DNA of 64,000 nucleotides from Bordetella parapertussis. GTDB lineage: Bacteria > Pseudomonadota > Gammaproteobacteria > Burkholderiales > Burkholderiaceae_B. Shown here piece by piece: positions 23,965 to 31,565 of this stretch (the stretch's first letter is position 1; each line of letters opens with the position of its first letter). The DNA is taken from assembly GCA_945897365.1 (NCBI GenBank), contig CAMDFD010000006.1, positions 1 to 64,000 of the forward strand, read 5' to 3'. A program made the position numbers and the translations under genes. The notes beneath the pieces are model-generated. The model saw nothing but the letters and a program-made list of their open reading frames with translations, had not been told where the DNA came from and did not search any database.

Positions 23965-25284
23965 ATGAAGCTTTATCTCGGCAGATTTTTGGCATGGATT
24001 GCATGCGCGATTGTTCTTGGCTGGTTGGCGGGACAATTCGCAGGTATGTCTTTCGCGTTGATGGTGGGTATCGCTGTCATGGCATTTCCCTTAGCCAAGG
24101 GATACTCTTATCTCGAAAAACTCCAGCGACTGTCTGTCTCTGAGCTTAGCCATTCATCCCCGCGGGCAGCCAGTACCTGGGACGATACTTTTTCTAAAGT
24201 TGATCGTCTATTGACAGACGCACGCGCACAGATTCATTCATTAGAGACGCGTCACAATCGATTTATTCAAGGCTTTCAAGCCTCCCCAAATGGGGTGGTG
24301 ATGCTTGATGAAGAGCTCCATATCGAGTGGTGTAATGCCAGTGCTGAAAATTTTTTCGGTATCAGTTTTCGTAAAGATAGCCGTCAAAACATCAGTTTCT
24401 TGGTTCGCAATCCAGATTTCGTCAGTTATCTTTCGTTGCGTCGCTTTGAGCATCCGATTGTGATTCAGAAAATGGGTTTTGCCCATGAGCTGTCCATCGC
24501 AATTCAGGTCTTTCCTTTCGGTGATGAACAGCTGTTATTGTTGGCGCAAGACGTCACAGATTTACAAAAAACTGAGGCAATGAGGCGTGATTTTGTTGCC
24601 AATGTCTCTCATGAGATCAGAACGCCCTTGACGGTGTTGATTGGTTTTCTTGAAACCATGCAATCGATTGAACTCTCTCCTGAGCAACGTAACCGTTATT
24701 TTGGTCTGATGATGACCCAGTCTTCACGGATGAAAAGTCTTGTCGAAGATTTGCTGACACTCGCCAATCTCGAGGCCAACACGTCGTTTGCTCCGATGCA
24801 GGAGTTTGATGTGGTTGCTGAAATGGCGAGTTTGAAAGTTGATGCTGAAGCACTCTCTGCGGGACGGCACAAAGTTATTTTTGAAGTGGCTTCCGATCGA
24901 GGACTCTATGGTGAGCGTCGGGAATTGCATTCGGCTTTTAGTAATCTGATTTCGAATGCGATTCGCTATACCCCTGAGGGTGGTCAAATTAAGGTTTCTT
25001 GGGGTATGAACCCGAGTCGCTATGGGATTTTTGCGGTCACAGATACGGGGCCTGGTATCGATGCTATTCATCTCCCGCGTATCACTGAGAGGTTTTATCG
25101 TGTCGATGGCAGTCGCTCACGGGACACCGGAGGGACGGGTCTCGGTTTGGCGATTGTCAAGCATATCGCGACACGCCATCATGCACAGCTGATGATTACG
25201 AGTACGGTGGGCGAGGGTAGTAAATTTACACTCAAATTTTCACCTGAAAGGTGCTGCGATCCAGCAGGATTTCAATTAAGGTAG
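23965..25284 (+). CDS. phoR: Phosphate regulon sensor kinase PhoR
   Basis: A 439-residue histidine kinase of PhoR type. Two close hydrophobic helices at residues 8-45 with almost no periplasmic loop, a charged linker, a PAS domain about 98-200, then the dimerisation domain with H216 (VANVSHEIRTPLTVL) and ATPase motifs (SNLISNAIRYTPEGG, DTGPGI, GTGLGLAIVKH). The absence of a periplasmic sensor fits PhoR, which senses phosphate status through PstSCAB/PhoU rather than directly. Third gene of the operon; the orphan kinase gene follows 40 bases later. Confidence 0.92.
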   Translation: MKLYLGRFLAWIACAIVLGWLAGQFAGMSFALMVGIAVMAFPLAKGYSYLEKLQRLSVSELSHSSPRAASTWDDTFSKVDRLLTDARAQIHSLETRHNRFIQGFQASPNGVVMLDEELHIEWCNASAENFFGISFRKDSRQNISFLVRNPDFVSYLSLRRFEHPIVIQKMGFAHELSIAIQVFPFGDEQLLLLAQDVTDLQKTEAMRRDFVANVSHEIRTPLTVLIGFLETMQSIELSPEQRNRYFGLMMTQSSRMKSLVEDLLTLANLEANTSFAPMQEFDVVAEMASLKVDAEALSAGRHKVIFEVASDRGLYGERRELHSAFSNLISNAIRYTPEGGQIKVSWGMNPSRYGIFAVTDTGPGIDAIHLPRITERFYRVDGSRSRDTGGTGLGLAIVKHIATRHHAQLMITSTVGEGSKFTLKFSPERCCDPAGFQLR

Positions 25285-25324
25285 CGATATAGGTTCAGTC
25301 GATCACCTCAATCAGGGATAACGC

Positions 25325-26767
25325 TTGAATATCGATATTGCCTCGCTTTACTTGATTTTGGCACTCTTTTTCTTTATGTTGCCTATCGCTGTCTATCTGG
25401 CGACGGCTGAGTTTCGTGACCGGCAAGTGTATTGGTGGTGTATCGGCGGCCTAGGGACGAGCTTAGGTTTTTTGCTGATAGGGCTCAGAGGTCTCATCCC
25501 CGATGTGCTGAGCTTTTATGTCGCGCACGTTTTTTTCGCGATAGGCTTCAGTTTTCGCTCCCTGTCTCTGCGACTTGAGATATCGACCAATATTTCCCGC
25601 GCGGCATTGATTTATGCCGTGATCAGTACAGCATATGTACTTGTTTTTTCCTTATTGGTTTATACACAAGCAAGCGAGTTTTATCGCTTGGGCTGGGCGC
25701 ATACCTATCTATTGTTAATGTCTTTCGATCTGTTATTCATTAGCCAAGCCATCTATAGCGAACTCAAAAATAAAGGTGGCAAGCTTATTGCATGGATGGC
25801 GATTTTTATTTTGGTTGGCTTGCTCGTCAGGATGGTGGGTTATCACAGTGAGCGCGGTGGTGCTGGGGTATTTGAAAAGGGGATTGACCAATACATCGGA
25901 ATCTTTTCCATCTTGATGGGTTATTTTCTGGGTAATTTTGGCTTTATCCAGCTTCGCTTTGAAAAATTTTTGGAAGTTAAAAAAGTCATCGATGTCCAGC
26001 TCGCTGATACAAACAGCAAAAACAAGTCGCTAGAGGATATTCTCGAAGAAAAAAATGAATTAATGCGGATGCTTTCTCTGTCGGCGAAGGCAAACAGCAT
26101 GGGGACGATGTTAGGAGCGATCGCGCATGAGATCAATCAACCCTTGAGTGCGATTCGGCTGAATACGGAGTTGTTGATGACGCTGAATCGTCGCGCCGGC
26201 GATCCCGAAGGATTCCAAACGTCGCTTGAACATATTTTGCAGGATAATGATCGCGCTGCAGTTGTAGTGTCGAGCCTACGTAACTTCTTTGTGAAAGGTA
26301 CGAGCGAATACTCGCCACTGGATATGAGTCGTTTGGTGACCGAAGCGCATCGGATTCTTTTGCCTGAGGCCCTTTTGCATGGCATCAATGTTCAAGCTGA
26401 AATCGAAGAAGATTTGTGGGTGAACGCTGATCAGAATCAGCTACAAATGGTGGTATTTAATCTGATTAATAACGCGATGGACGCTGTGTCGAGCGTGTCG
26501 TGTGAGAAGCTTGTTTTTATTCGTCTGTTTCAGCGCGATAGTAATATTTTTTTCGAGGTCAGTGATCACGGACCTGGCGTACCCAGTGATCGCATCGCGA
26601 CTATTTTCGAGTTGTTTCACACAACCAAAGAAAAAGGCATGGGCATGGGTCTTTGGTTGAGTCGCGCCATCATGGACTCGCACGAGGGTGCGATCAAGCT
26701 CTTAAAAGGACCGGAAAATGAAACCTTATTTCAGATTTCGCTTCCAAACTATTCGCCTACTGTTTAA
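25325..26767 (+). CDS. Orphan membrane sensor histidine kinase
   Basis: A 480-residue kinase. Residues 1-215 form about seven membrane helices with almost no extracellular loops, a sensory module I cannot name. A coiled-coil linker (about 218-255) leads to a dimerisation domain with phosphoacceptor His in AHEINQPLSAI and an ATPase domain (NLINNAMDAV, DHGPGVP, GMGMGLWLSR). The HEINQPL signature is that of the NtrB/DctB/FixL class of kinases. The start is TTG with AGGGA 6-7 bases upstream. No response regulator is adjacent; it may be transcribed with phoR, from which it is separated by 40 bases. Signal unknown. Confidence 0.82.
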   Translation: MNIDIASLYLILALFFFMLPIAVYLATAEFRDRQVYWWCIGGLGTSLGFLLIGLRGLIPDVLSFYVAHVFFAIGFSFRSLSLRLEISTNISRAALIYAVISTAYVLVFSLLVYTQASEFYRLGWAHTYLLLMSFDLLFISQAIYSELKNKGGKLIAWMAIFILVGLLVRMVGYHSERGGAGVFEKGIDQYIGIFSILMGYFLGNFGFIQLRFEKFLEVKKVIDVQLADTNSKNKSLEDILEEKNELMRMLSLSAKANSMGTMLGAIAHEINQPLSAIRLNTELLMTLNRRAGDPEGFQTSLEHILQDNDRAAVVVSSLRNFFVKGTSEYSPLDMSRLVTEAHRILLPEALLHGINVQAEIEEDLWVNADQNQLQMVVFNLINNAMDAVSSVSCEKLVFIRLFQRDSNIFFEVSDHGPGVPSDRIATIFELFHTTKEKGMGMGLWLSRAIMDSHEGAIKLLKGPENETLFQISLPNYSPTV

Positions 26768-26801
26768 TTCTCCAGCCCGCTGGGTTTAGTTGCAAAGCTT
26801 T

Positions 26802-27176
26802 TTATAGAGTGGATCGGATCTTATCCGTCAGTGCTTCGAGTAGTGAGGCTGATTGTGTGTTTGCCTGCTGCTCGATCATCCGATAGAGCGTGATGATCTC
26901 GGCACCCGTTGCCGTGAGCGCCGTGCCGCCGCCCTGCGCGCCACCCGTCGCAGCTTGCACCACAGGCTCTTTGAAATACTGATTCATTTGATCGACCAAA
27001 AGCCACGCACGTCGATAAGACATGCCTAGTTTACGACCGGCTGCTGAAATAGAACCCGTCTCGGCGATCGCTTCCAGGATGGCGATCTTGCCTGGTCCGA
27101 GAGCGATTTCGTCGCCACATTTGATTCTCAGTCGAAACTGAGCGACCACGGTATTTGAAGCGGAGGGGGTGGGCAT
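26802..27176 (-). CDS. ModE-type winged-helix regulator (DNA-binding domain only)
   Basis: A 124-residue protein equivalent to the N-terminal DNA-binding domain of ModE. Characteristic blocks are LGPGKIAILEAIAETGSISAAGRKLGMSYRRAWLLVDQMN and ATGGAQGGGTALTATG, seen at about residues 22-62 and 74-90. The molybdate-binding MOP domains of full ModE are missing, so the ligand, if any, is unknown. Start chosen at ATG 27176; an ATG at 27197 inside the last codons of the upstream gene is also in frame. It is downstream of the ferric-reductase-like gene in an apparent two-gene operon and may regulate it. Confidence 0.85.
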   Translation of the reverse strand: MPTPSASNTVVAQFRLRIKCGDEIALGPGKIAILEAIAETGSISAAGRKLGMSYRRAWLLVDQMNQYFKEPVVQAATGGAQGGGTALTATGAEIITLYRMIEQQANTQSASLLEALTDKIRSTL

Positions 27177-27183
27177 TTTATTT

Positions 27184-28521
27184 TTAGCGCATTTCAAAGA
27201 GTTCTTGGTGAAAGCGACGACTCGGCAAGCCTTCTTTTAAAAGCCCGCGTCTGATCGCTTCGCCAAATCCTGTCGAGCCACAGAACCAGACGGTGTGCTT
27301 GAGGAAATCAGGAACGTTTTCACAGATTGACTGCGCCGTTAATGCTGGATGTTGACCGCTGACAGAGAGATGTAGTGGGATGCCAGCTTGATGCGTCAAG
27401 GTTTGTACGCGTTCGATGAGTGCATGATCTGATGCGCGTGCACTGTAAAAGAGTGAAATCGGTTGCTGGGATGGATGGGGTGCGTGAGCCAACGCTTCAA
27501 GGCGCGATAAAAAGGGTGTGATACCGATGCCGCCAGCAATCCAGATTTGAGGTCCTGGGTACGCAGCGAAATCGAATCTTCCGTAGGGTCCTTCGACCGT
27601 GACAGGATCGCCCACTTTGAGCGTGTGACTCAATGTGCGAGTGTAATCGCCCAGTTGCTTGATATAAAAGGTAAGTGTCGCGTCATTTTTCCAACTGGAG
27701 GACAAGGTAAAGGGGTGATGTCCCTCGCGGGTATCAAAGGTGACAAAAGCAAACTGACCTTCTTTGTGTCCTTCCCAAGGGGTCGTGAGTAAGACCTCTA
27801 CTTCGGTGACTTTGCCGTCTTCATGCACGTGAATTTGATTGATTTTTCCGGATGCGCGGTGACTGGCTCCAATTTTTTGAAAGAGCGAAATCAGCGCTGC
27901 CGGTATTCCGATGAGCAAAAGTGCACCCATGAGGAGACCAATCGGCGTGAGCCAATCGATTTTTCCAAAAAGAATCAGCGTGTGAAAGGCCAGGATCAGG
28001 TAAATCACAGCCAGGATGCGGTGTGTTTTAAAAAAATATCGATAAGGAAATTTTTTCCAAAGTGCGAGCACGGCTAGAAAGAGGAGTACGTAAAGCGCCC
28101 ATTCGCCCAAATCCTTGGCGAGATCTTCGAGGGGATTAAAAAAATTACTATGCTGGAAAAAGCCAAGGGTACCTGCAGGAGTCGCAAAGTCTTTTTTGTC
28201 GTATATACCTAGCTCAATGAGCCATTTGTATTGTTTACTCAGCCAGTGCGCCAACGCAAAGAGTGCTGCCGCGATACCTAGCCATTTGTGGAGACGGTAA
28301 TGCGTGTCGAGTCCTCCAACACAACGTTCGACCAGGCGCAGTCTTAGCGCGAGGATCACGCCAACGCTCATCGCCATGAAAGACATCACCCCCGTGTAAT
28401 ACAACAAGGACTTGCGCAACGCCCAAGGCGCGAGCGTGCGCTCTACATCCGTCAGACTGACCCAGTACAGCATGGTGCCAAGTACCATTAACAACAGGCA
28501 AATCCACTTGATTCTTTTCAT
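27184..28521 (-). CDS. Ferric reductase-like flavocytochrome oxidoreductase
   Basis: A 445-residue protein. The N-terminal half (about 1-215) holds six to seven membrane helices of the ferric reductase-like transmembrane domain with haem-ligand candidates H78, H85/H96-region and H168, H183. The C-terminal half is a ferredoxin-NADP reductase module with the FAD motif HPFTLSS, the NAD(P) motif GGIGITPFLSRLE and the end CGSTGFG. It should move electrons from NAD(P)H through FAD and haem across the inner membrane, to iron or another acceptor. Followed by a ModE-like regulator; a Bug receptor gene lies 17 bases upstream in the same direction. Confidence 0.85.
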   Translation of the reverse strand: MKRIKWICLLLMVLGTMLYWVSLTDVERTLAPWALRKSLLYYTGVMSFMAMSVGVILALRLRLVERCVGGLDTHYRLHKWLGIAAALFALAHWLSKQYKWLIELGIYDKKDFATPAGTLGFFQHSNFFNPLEDLAKDLGEWALYVLLFLAVLALWKKFPYRYFFKTHRILAVIYLILAFHTLILFGKIDWLTPIGLLMGALLLIGIPAALISLFQKIGASHRASGKINQIHVHEDGKVTEVEVLLTTPWEGHKEGQFAFVTFDTREGHHPFTLSSSWKNDATLTFYIKQLGDYTRTLSHTLKVGDPVTVEGPYGRFDFAAYPGPQIWIAGGIGITPFLSRLEALAHAPHPSQQPISLFYSARASDHALIERVQTLTHQAGIPLHLSVSGQHPALTAQSICENVPDFLKHTVWFCGSTGFGEAIRRGLLKEGLPSRRFHQELFEMR

Positions 28522-28538
28522 ACCAACCGTAAAAAGGA

Positions 28539-29525
28539 TTACTCGGCGCTGAGGTTATTTTCCTTAATGATACGACCATAACGGGCTTGATCACTTTTGA
28601 TACGTTGTGCAAATTGCTCAGGCGTCATTGGCCAAGGGGTTGCACCTTGCGTAATGAGTGTCTTCTGTGTGTCGGGCAGGGCAAGCACTTCACGTAGATC
28701 AGCCGATATTTTGTTGATAATGGATGTCGGTGTACCAGCCGGGGCAAGCATGCCAATCCACGAGCCTGTATCAAAGCCCGCGTACCCACTTTCTGCAATG
28801 GTGGGTAGCTCTTGAAGGGCCGGGGACCGGCTGGCGCTGGTCACGCCAAGGCCTTTGAGCTTGCCAGACTTGACGTGTCCGACTGACTCCAACACAGTAC
28901 CAAAGTAAATATTCACATGACCTGCCATGAGATCAAGCGCAGCTGGACCGCCGCCTTTGTAGGCCACGTGAAGCATTTTCGTTCCTGAGGCTTGTTGAAA
29001 AATCTCGCCCGCGAGGTGAGGCGCTCCACCTGCTCCCGAGCTGGCGAAGGTGATTTTACCGGGCTCTTTCTTTGCGGCCTCCACAACATCTTTGATATTT
29101 TTCCAAGGTAAAGACGGGGTCACCAACATGACTAAGGGAAGCTCTGCGATCATGCCAATCGGGGCGAAGGCCTTGTCAGGGTCATAAGACATTTTTTTAT
29201 ACAAGGCAGGATTGACAGACTGTGTTCCTACATTACCCACGAGCAGTGTGTAGCCATCAGGTTTAGCTTTTGCCACCAGTTCGGCACCGACTCGACCCGC
29301 TGCGCCTCCCCGGTTTTCGATAATGACAGGTTGTCCCCATTTCAGAGAAAGCTTTTGAGCCACTAGTCTGGCACCGACATCAGTACCGCCACCGGGAGGA
29401 AAGGGCACGACCACCGTGACAGGTCGGCTAGGATAAGGCGCTGCTGACTGTGCGTGTGCGGTAGTCACAGCGCCTAAGGCCATCAGAGAGGAAAAAAGCA
29501 ATGCTGAGGTGCGCGAAGTGGTCAT
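28539..29525 (-). CDS. Bug/TctC family periplasmic receptor
   Basis: A 328-residue Bug receptor with a signal peptide ending THAQ (about residue 25). Family blocks: YPSRPVTVVVPFPPGGGTD, VIENRGGAAG, HVAYKGGGPA and the C-terminal GRIIKENNLSAE. Ligand unknown, typically a carboxylate or aromatic acid. Divergent from another Bug gene at 29659 over a 133-base region with two palindromes. It ends 17 bases before the ferric-reductase-like gene, so the two may share a transcript, an odd pairing without an obvious common function. Confidence 0.9.
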   Translation of the reverse strand: MTTSRTSALLFSSLMALGAVTTAHAQSAAPYPSRPVTVVVPFPPGGGTDVGARLVAQKLSLKWGQPVIIENRGGAAGRVGAELVAKAKPDGYTLLVGNVGTQSVNPALYKKMSYDPDKAFAPIGMIAELPLVMLVTPSLPWKNIKDVVEAAKKEPGKITFASSGAGGAPHLAGEIFQQASGTKMLHVAYKGGGPAALDLMAGHVNIYFGTVLESVGHVKSGKLKGLGVTSASRSPALQELPTIAESGYAGFDTGSWIGMLAPAGTPTSIINKISADLREVLALPDTQKTLITQGATPWPMTPEQFAQRIKSDQARYGRIIKENNLSAE

Positions 29526-29545
29526 AACATCTCCTGTCTACGATT

Positions 29546-29592
29546 GTCGTGAGGGCACGACTTTATATTTATAGCTCTCTATTTAGGGAGCT
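29546..29592. promoter_or_regulatory. Two palindromes between divergent Bug genes
   Basis: GTCGTG-aggg-CACGAC at 29546-29561 is a perfect 6-base inverted repeat; AGCTCTC-tattta-GGGAGCT at 29573-29592 is a 7-base repeat with one G-T pair. Both lie in the shared promoter region of the divergent receptor genes and could be operators for a catabolite-responsive repressor. No regulator gene is adjacent. Confidence 0.4.
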
Positions 29593-29658
29593 GGATCCTA
29601 GTATATTAGGGAAGCATTCAAATAAAGACAAAAATTATTCAATCAATTGGAGACAACC

Positions 29659-30639
29659 ATGATTCGTCGCAAACTTTTGGCCACAATGTTGGCCTTAGTC
29701 GGAACCACCTTCGCAGGCGCGGGCTTTGCGCAAGGTAGCGTCACTTTCACCAAACCGGTCAAGCTGATCGTCCCGTTCGCGCCGGGTGGCACGTCGGATA
29801 TTCTCGCGCGTATGATTGCGCCCAAGTTATCGCTGACGCTTAAACAGACCGTCGTCGTTGAAAATCGCCCAGGTGCCGCTGGTAATTTGGGTGCGTCGAT
29901 CGTCTCCAAATCAGAACCTGATGGTCATACGCTTTTATTGATGGATCTCTCCTCGCTCGCGGTCGCTCCACACTTGTACACGACCTTGACTTACAACCCA
30001 GTCAAGGACTTGGCGCCTGTTTCAATGATCAGTTTTTCTCCCTATTTGTTGGCAGTCAATCCTAAATTGGGCGTGAAAACCGTTGCAGAGCTTCTTGCCT
30101 TTGGTAAGAAAAATCCAGATAAGTTGGTATTCGCGCATGCGGGTGTTGGCTCAGGCAATCAAATTGTCGGCCTCGAGTTGGCGAAATACTGGGGCCTCCA
30201 GTGGGTTACCGTACCCTATAAAGGGGGCTCGGCAGCGATTAATGCTGTCCTAGCGGGTGAGGCCAATGTGATCGTGAATGGCTCAACCGCAACCTTGCCC
30301 TATGTCAAAAATAATCAGCTTGTTGCCCTCGCGGTCACTGGAGATAAGCGCTTTGAGTCCTTGCCAAACGTTCCAACCTATGGCGAACTCAAATTGCCCG
30401 CGGCAGACAGCGGCAGTTGGCAGGGCGTGTTAGTGGCTTCTGGGACGCCGGCTCCAGTTATCGCTAAGCTCAATGCAGAGATTAATGCGATCCTCAAAGA
30501 CCCTGAAGTGGTCGCAAGGATTTCTGCCCAAGGCGCTAAGCCCGTGCCGATGACACCCCAAGCGCTTGCCAAGTGGATGCAAGAGTCTTCAGTCAATTTC
30601 GGCAAAGTTATTCGCGAAAACAACTTGAAGATCGAATAA
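29659..30639 (+). CDS. Bug/TctC family periplasmic receptor (with CitE-like lyase and CoA-transferase)
   Basis: A 326-residue Bug receptor. I chose ATG 29659, which has GGAG 6 bases upstream and begins the signal peptide (to about residue 26, GFAQ); a TTG 12 bases earlier is less likely. Family blocks: KPVKLIVPFAPGGTSD, VVENRPGAAG, VPYKGGSAA and GKVIRENNLKIE. It is followed after 36 bases by the lyase gene and then a CoA-transferase gene, so it probably captures the carboxylic acid that those two enzymes degrade. No TctA/TctB genes are adjacent. Confidence 0.9.
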   Translation: MIRRKLLATMLALVGTTFAGAGFAQGSVTFTKPVKLIVPFAPGGTSDILARMIAPKLSLTLKQTVVVENRPGAAGNLGASIVSKSEPDGHTLLLMDLSSLAVAPHLYTTLTYNPVKDLAPVSMISFSPYLLAVNPKLGVKTVAELLAFGKKNPDKLVFAHAGVGSGNQIVGLELAKYWGLQWVTVPYKGGSAAINAVLAGEANVIVNGSTATLPYVKNNQLVALAVTGDKRFESLPNVPTYGELKLPAADSGSWQGVLVASGTPAPVIAKLNAEINAILKDPEVVARISAQGAKPVPMTPQALAKWMQESSVNFGKVIRENNLKIE

Positions 30640-30675
30640 TTCAGTACATAATTGAGAGTTTTTTAGGAGCCGTTC

Positions 30676-31563
30676 ATGTCGTCGTTGTTAAAGCCCATTC
30701 GATCCTGGTTGTTTGCCCCGGGTATGGATGCACGAAAGTGCGAAAAAGCCGTGCAGTCCTCGGCTGATGCGTTGATTCTTGATCTTGAGGACGCTGTGGC
30801 TTTGTCTGAAAAGCCTAAAGCACGTCTGATGTTAAATCAACTCGTCAAATCCGTATCACCGGAGCGCCAAGTGTATGTGCGCGTCAACGACTTCATGACC
30901 GGCATGACCGCTGAGGACTTGCGTGCGGTCTGTACAGGTGGGCTCGCTGGGATTGTATTGCCCAAGGCGGAGTCCGCCGAAATGGTGCGGATTGCAAGCG
31001 CCATGATTGACGAGTTGTCTCGCGCCGAAGGCTTGCCTCCAGGTCAAATTACGATGTGCGGAATTTTAGAGACGGCGCGTGGTGTGTTGCGTGCCGAGGA
31101 GATCGCGGCTGGGGGTGGGCGTTTATCCACGCTGATGTTTGGCGCCGGTGACTTTACCGGGGACTTGGGTATTCCGACTTCTAACATCGGTCCGCATCTG
31201 GTGAATGGAAAAATCCAAACGGCGTTGGCGTGTCGCGCGGCTGGAATTCGTCCGCCTGTGGACACGGTCTTTTTTGATGTGACGGATGCCGCCGGCTTTG
31301 AGGCGGATTGTCTTCAGGCCAAGGGTTTGGGTTTTCAGGGCAAAGCCGTTATTCATCCTAATCAAATTGCGACGGCGAATGCAGTGTTTTCGCCTTCGGC
31401 TGACGAGATTGCGTATGCCCGACTGGTTGTAGACAGTTTTGCCAAAGCTGAAGCTGAGGGTGTCGGTGCGATCCGTGTCGAGGGTAAGTTGATCGACTAT
31501 GCCATGGTTAAAAATTCCCAGAAACTTCTGGATCTTGCCCGTGCCTTGAAACTCGCAGACTAA
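30676..31563 (+). CDS. CitE-like acyl-CoA lyase (HpcH/HpaI family)
   Basis: A 295-residue TIM-barrel lyase of the citrate lyase beta-like family, which cleaves malyl-CoA, citramalyl-CoA or related beta-hydroxyacyl-CoA thioesters. Seen are the N-terminal RSWLFAPGMDARKCEKA, DLEDAV with Mg-binding acidic residues at about 37-39, the VRVND strand, GGLAGIVLPKAES, a GILETARGV strand carrying the catalytic Glu, and GKAVIHPNQI near the C-terminus. The family-typical arginine is present at the VRVN strand. Directly followed (2 bases) by a family III CoA-transferase, so an acid is probably activated to its CoA ester and then split into acetyl-CoA or propionyl-CoA plus an oxoacid. Confidence 0.88.
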   Translation: MSSLLKPIRSWLFAPGMDARKCEKAVQSSADALILDLEDAVALSEKPKARLMLNQLVKSVSPERQVYVRVNDFMTGMTAEDLRAVCTGGLAGIVLPKAESAEMVRIASAMIDELSRAEGLPPGQITMCGILETARGVLRAEEIAAGGGRLSTLMFGAGDFTGDLGIPTSNIGPHLVNGKIQTALACRAAGIRPPVDTVFFDVTDAAGFEADCLQAKGLGFQGKAVIHPNQIATANAVFSPSADEIAYARLVVDSFAKAEAEGVGAIRVEGKLIDYAMVKNSQKLLDLARALKLAD

Positions 31564-31565
31564 CA

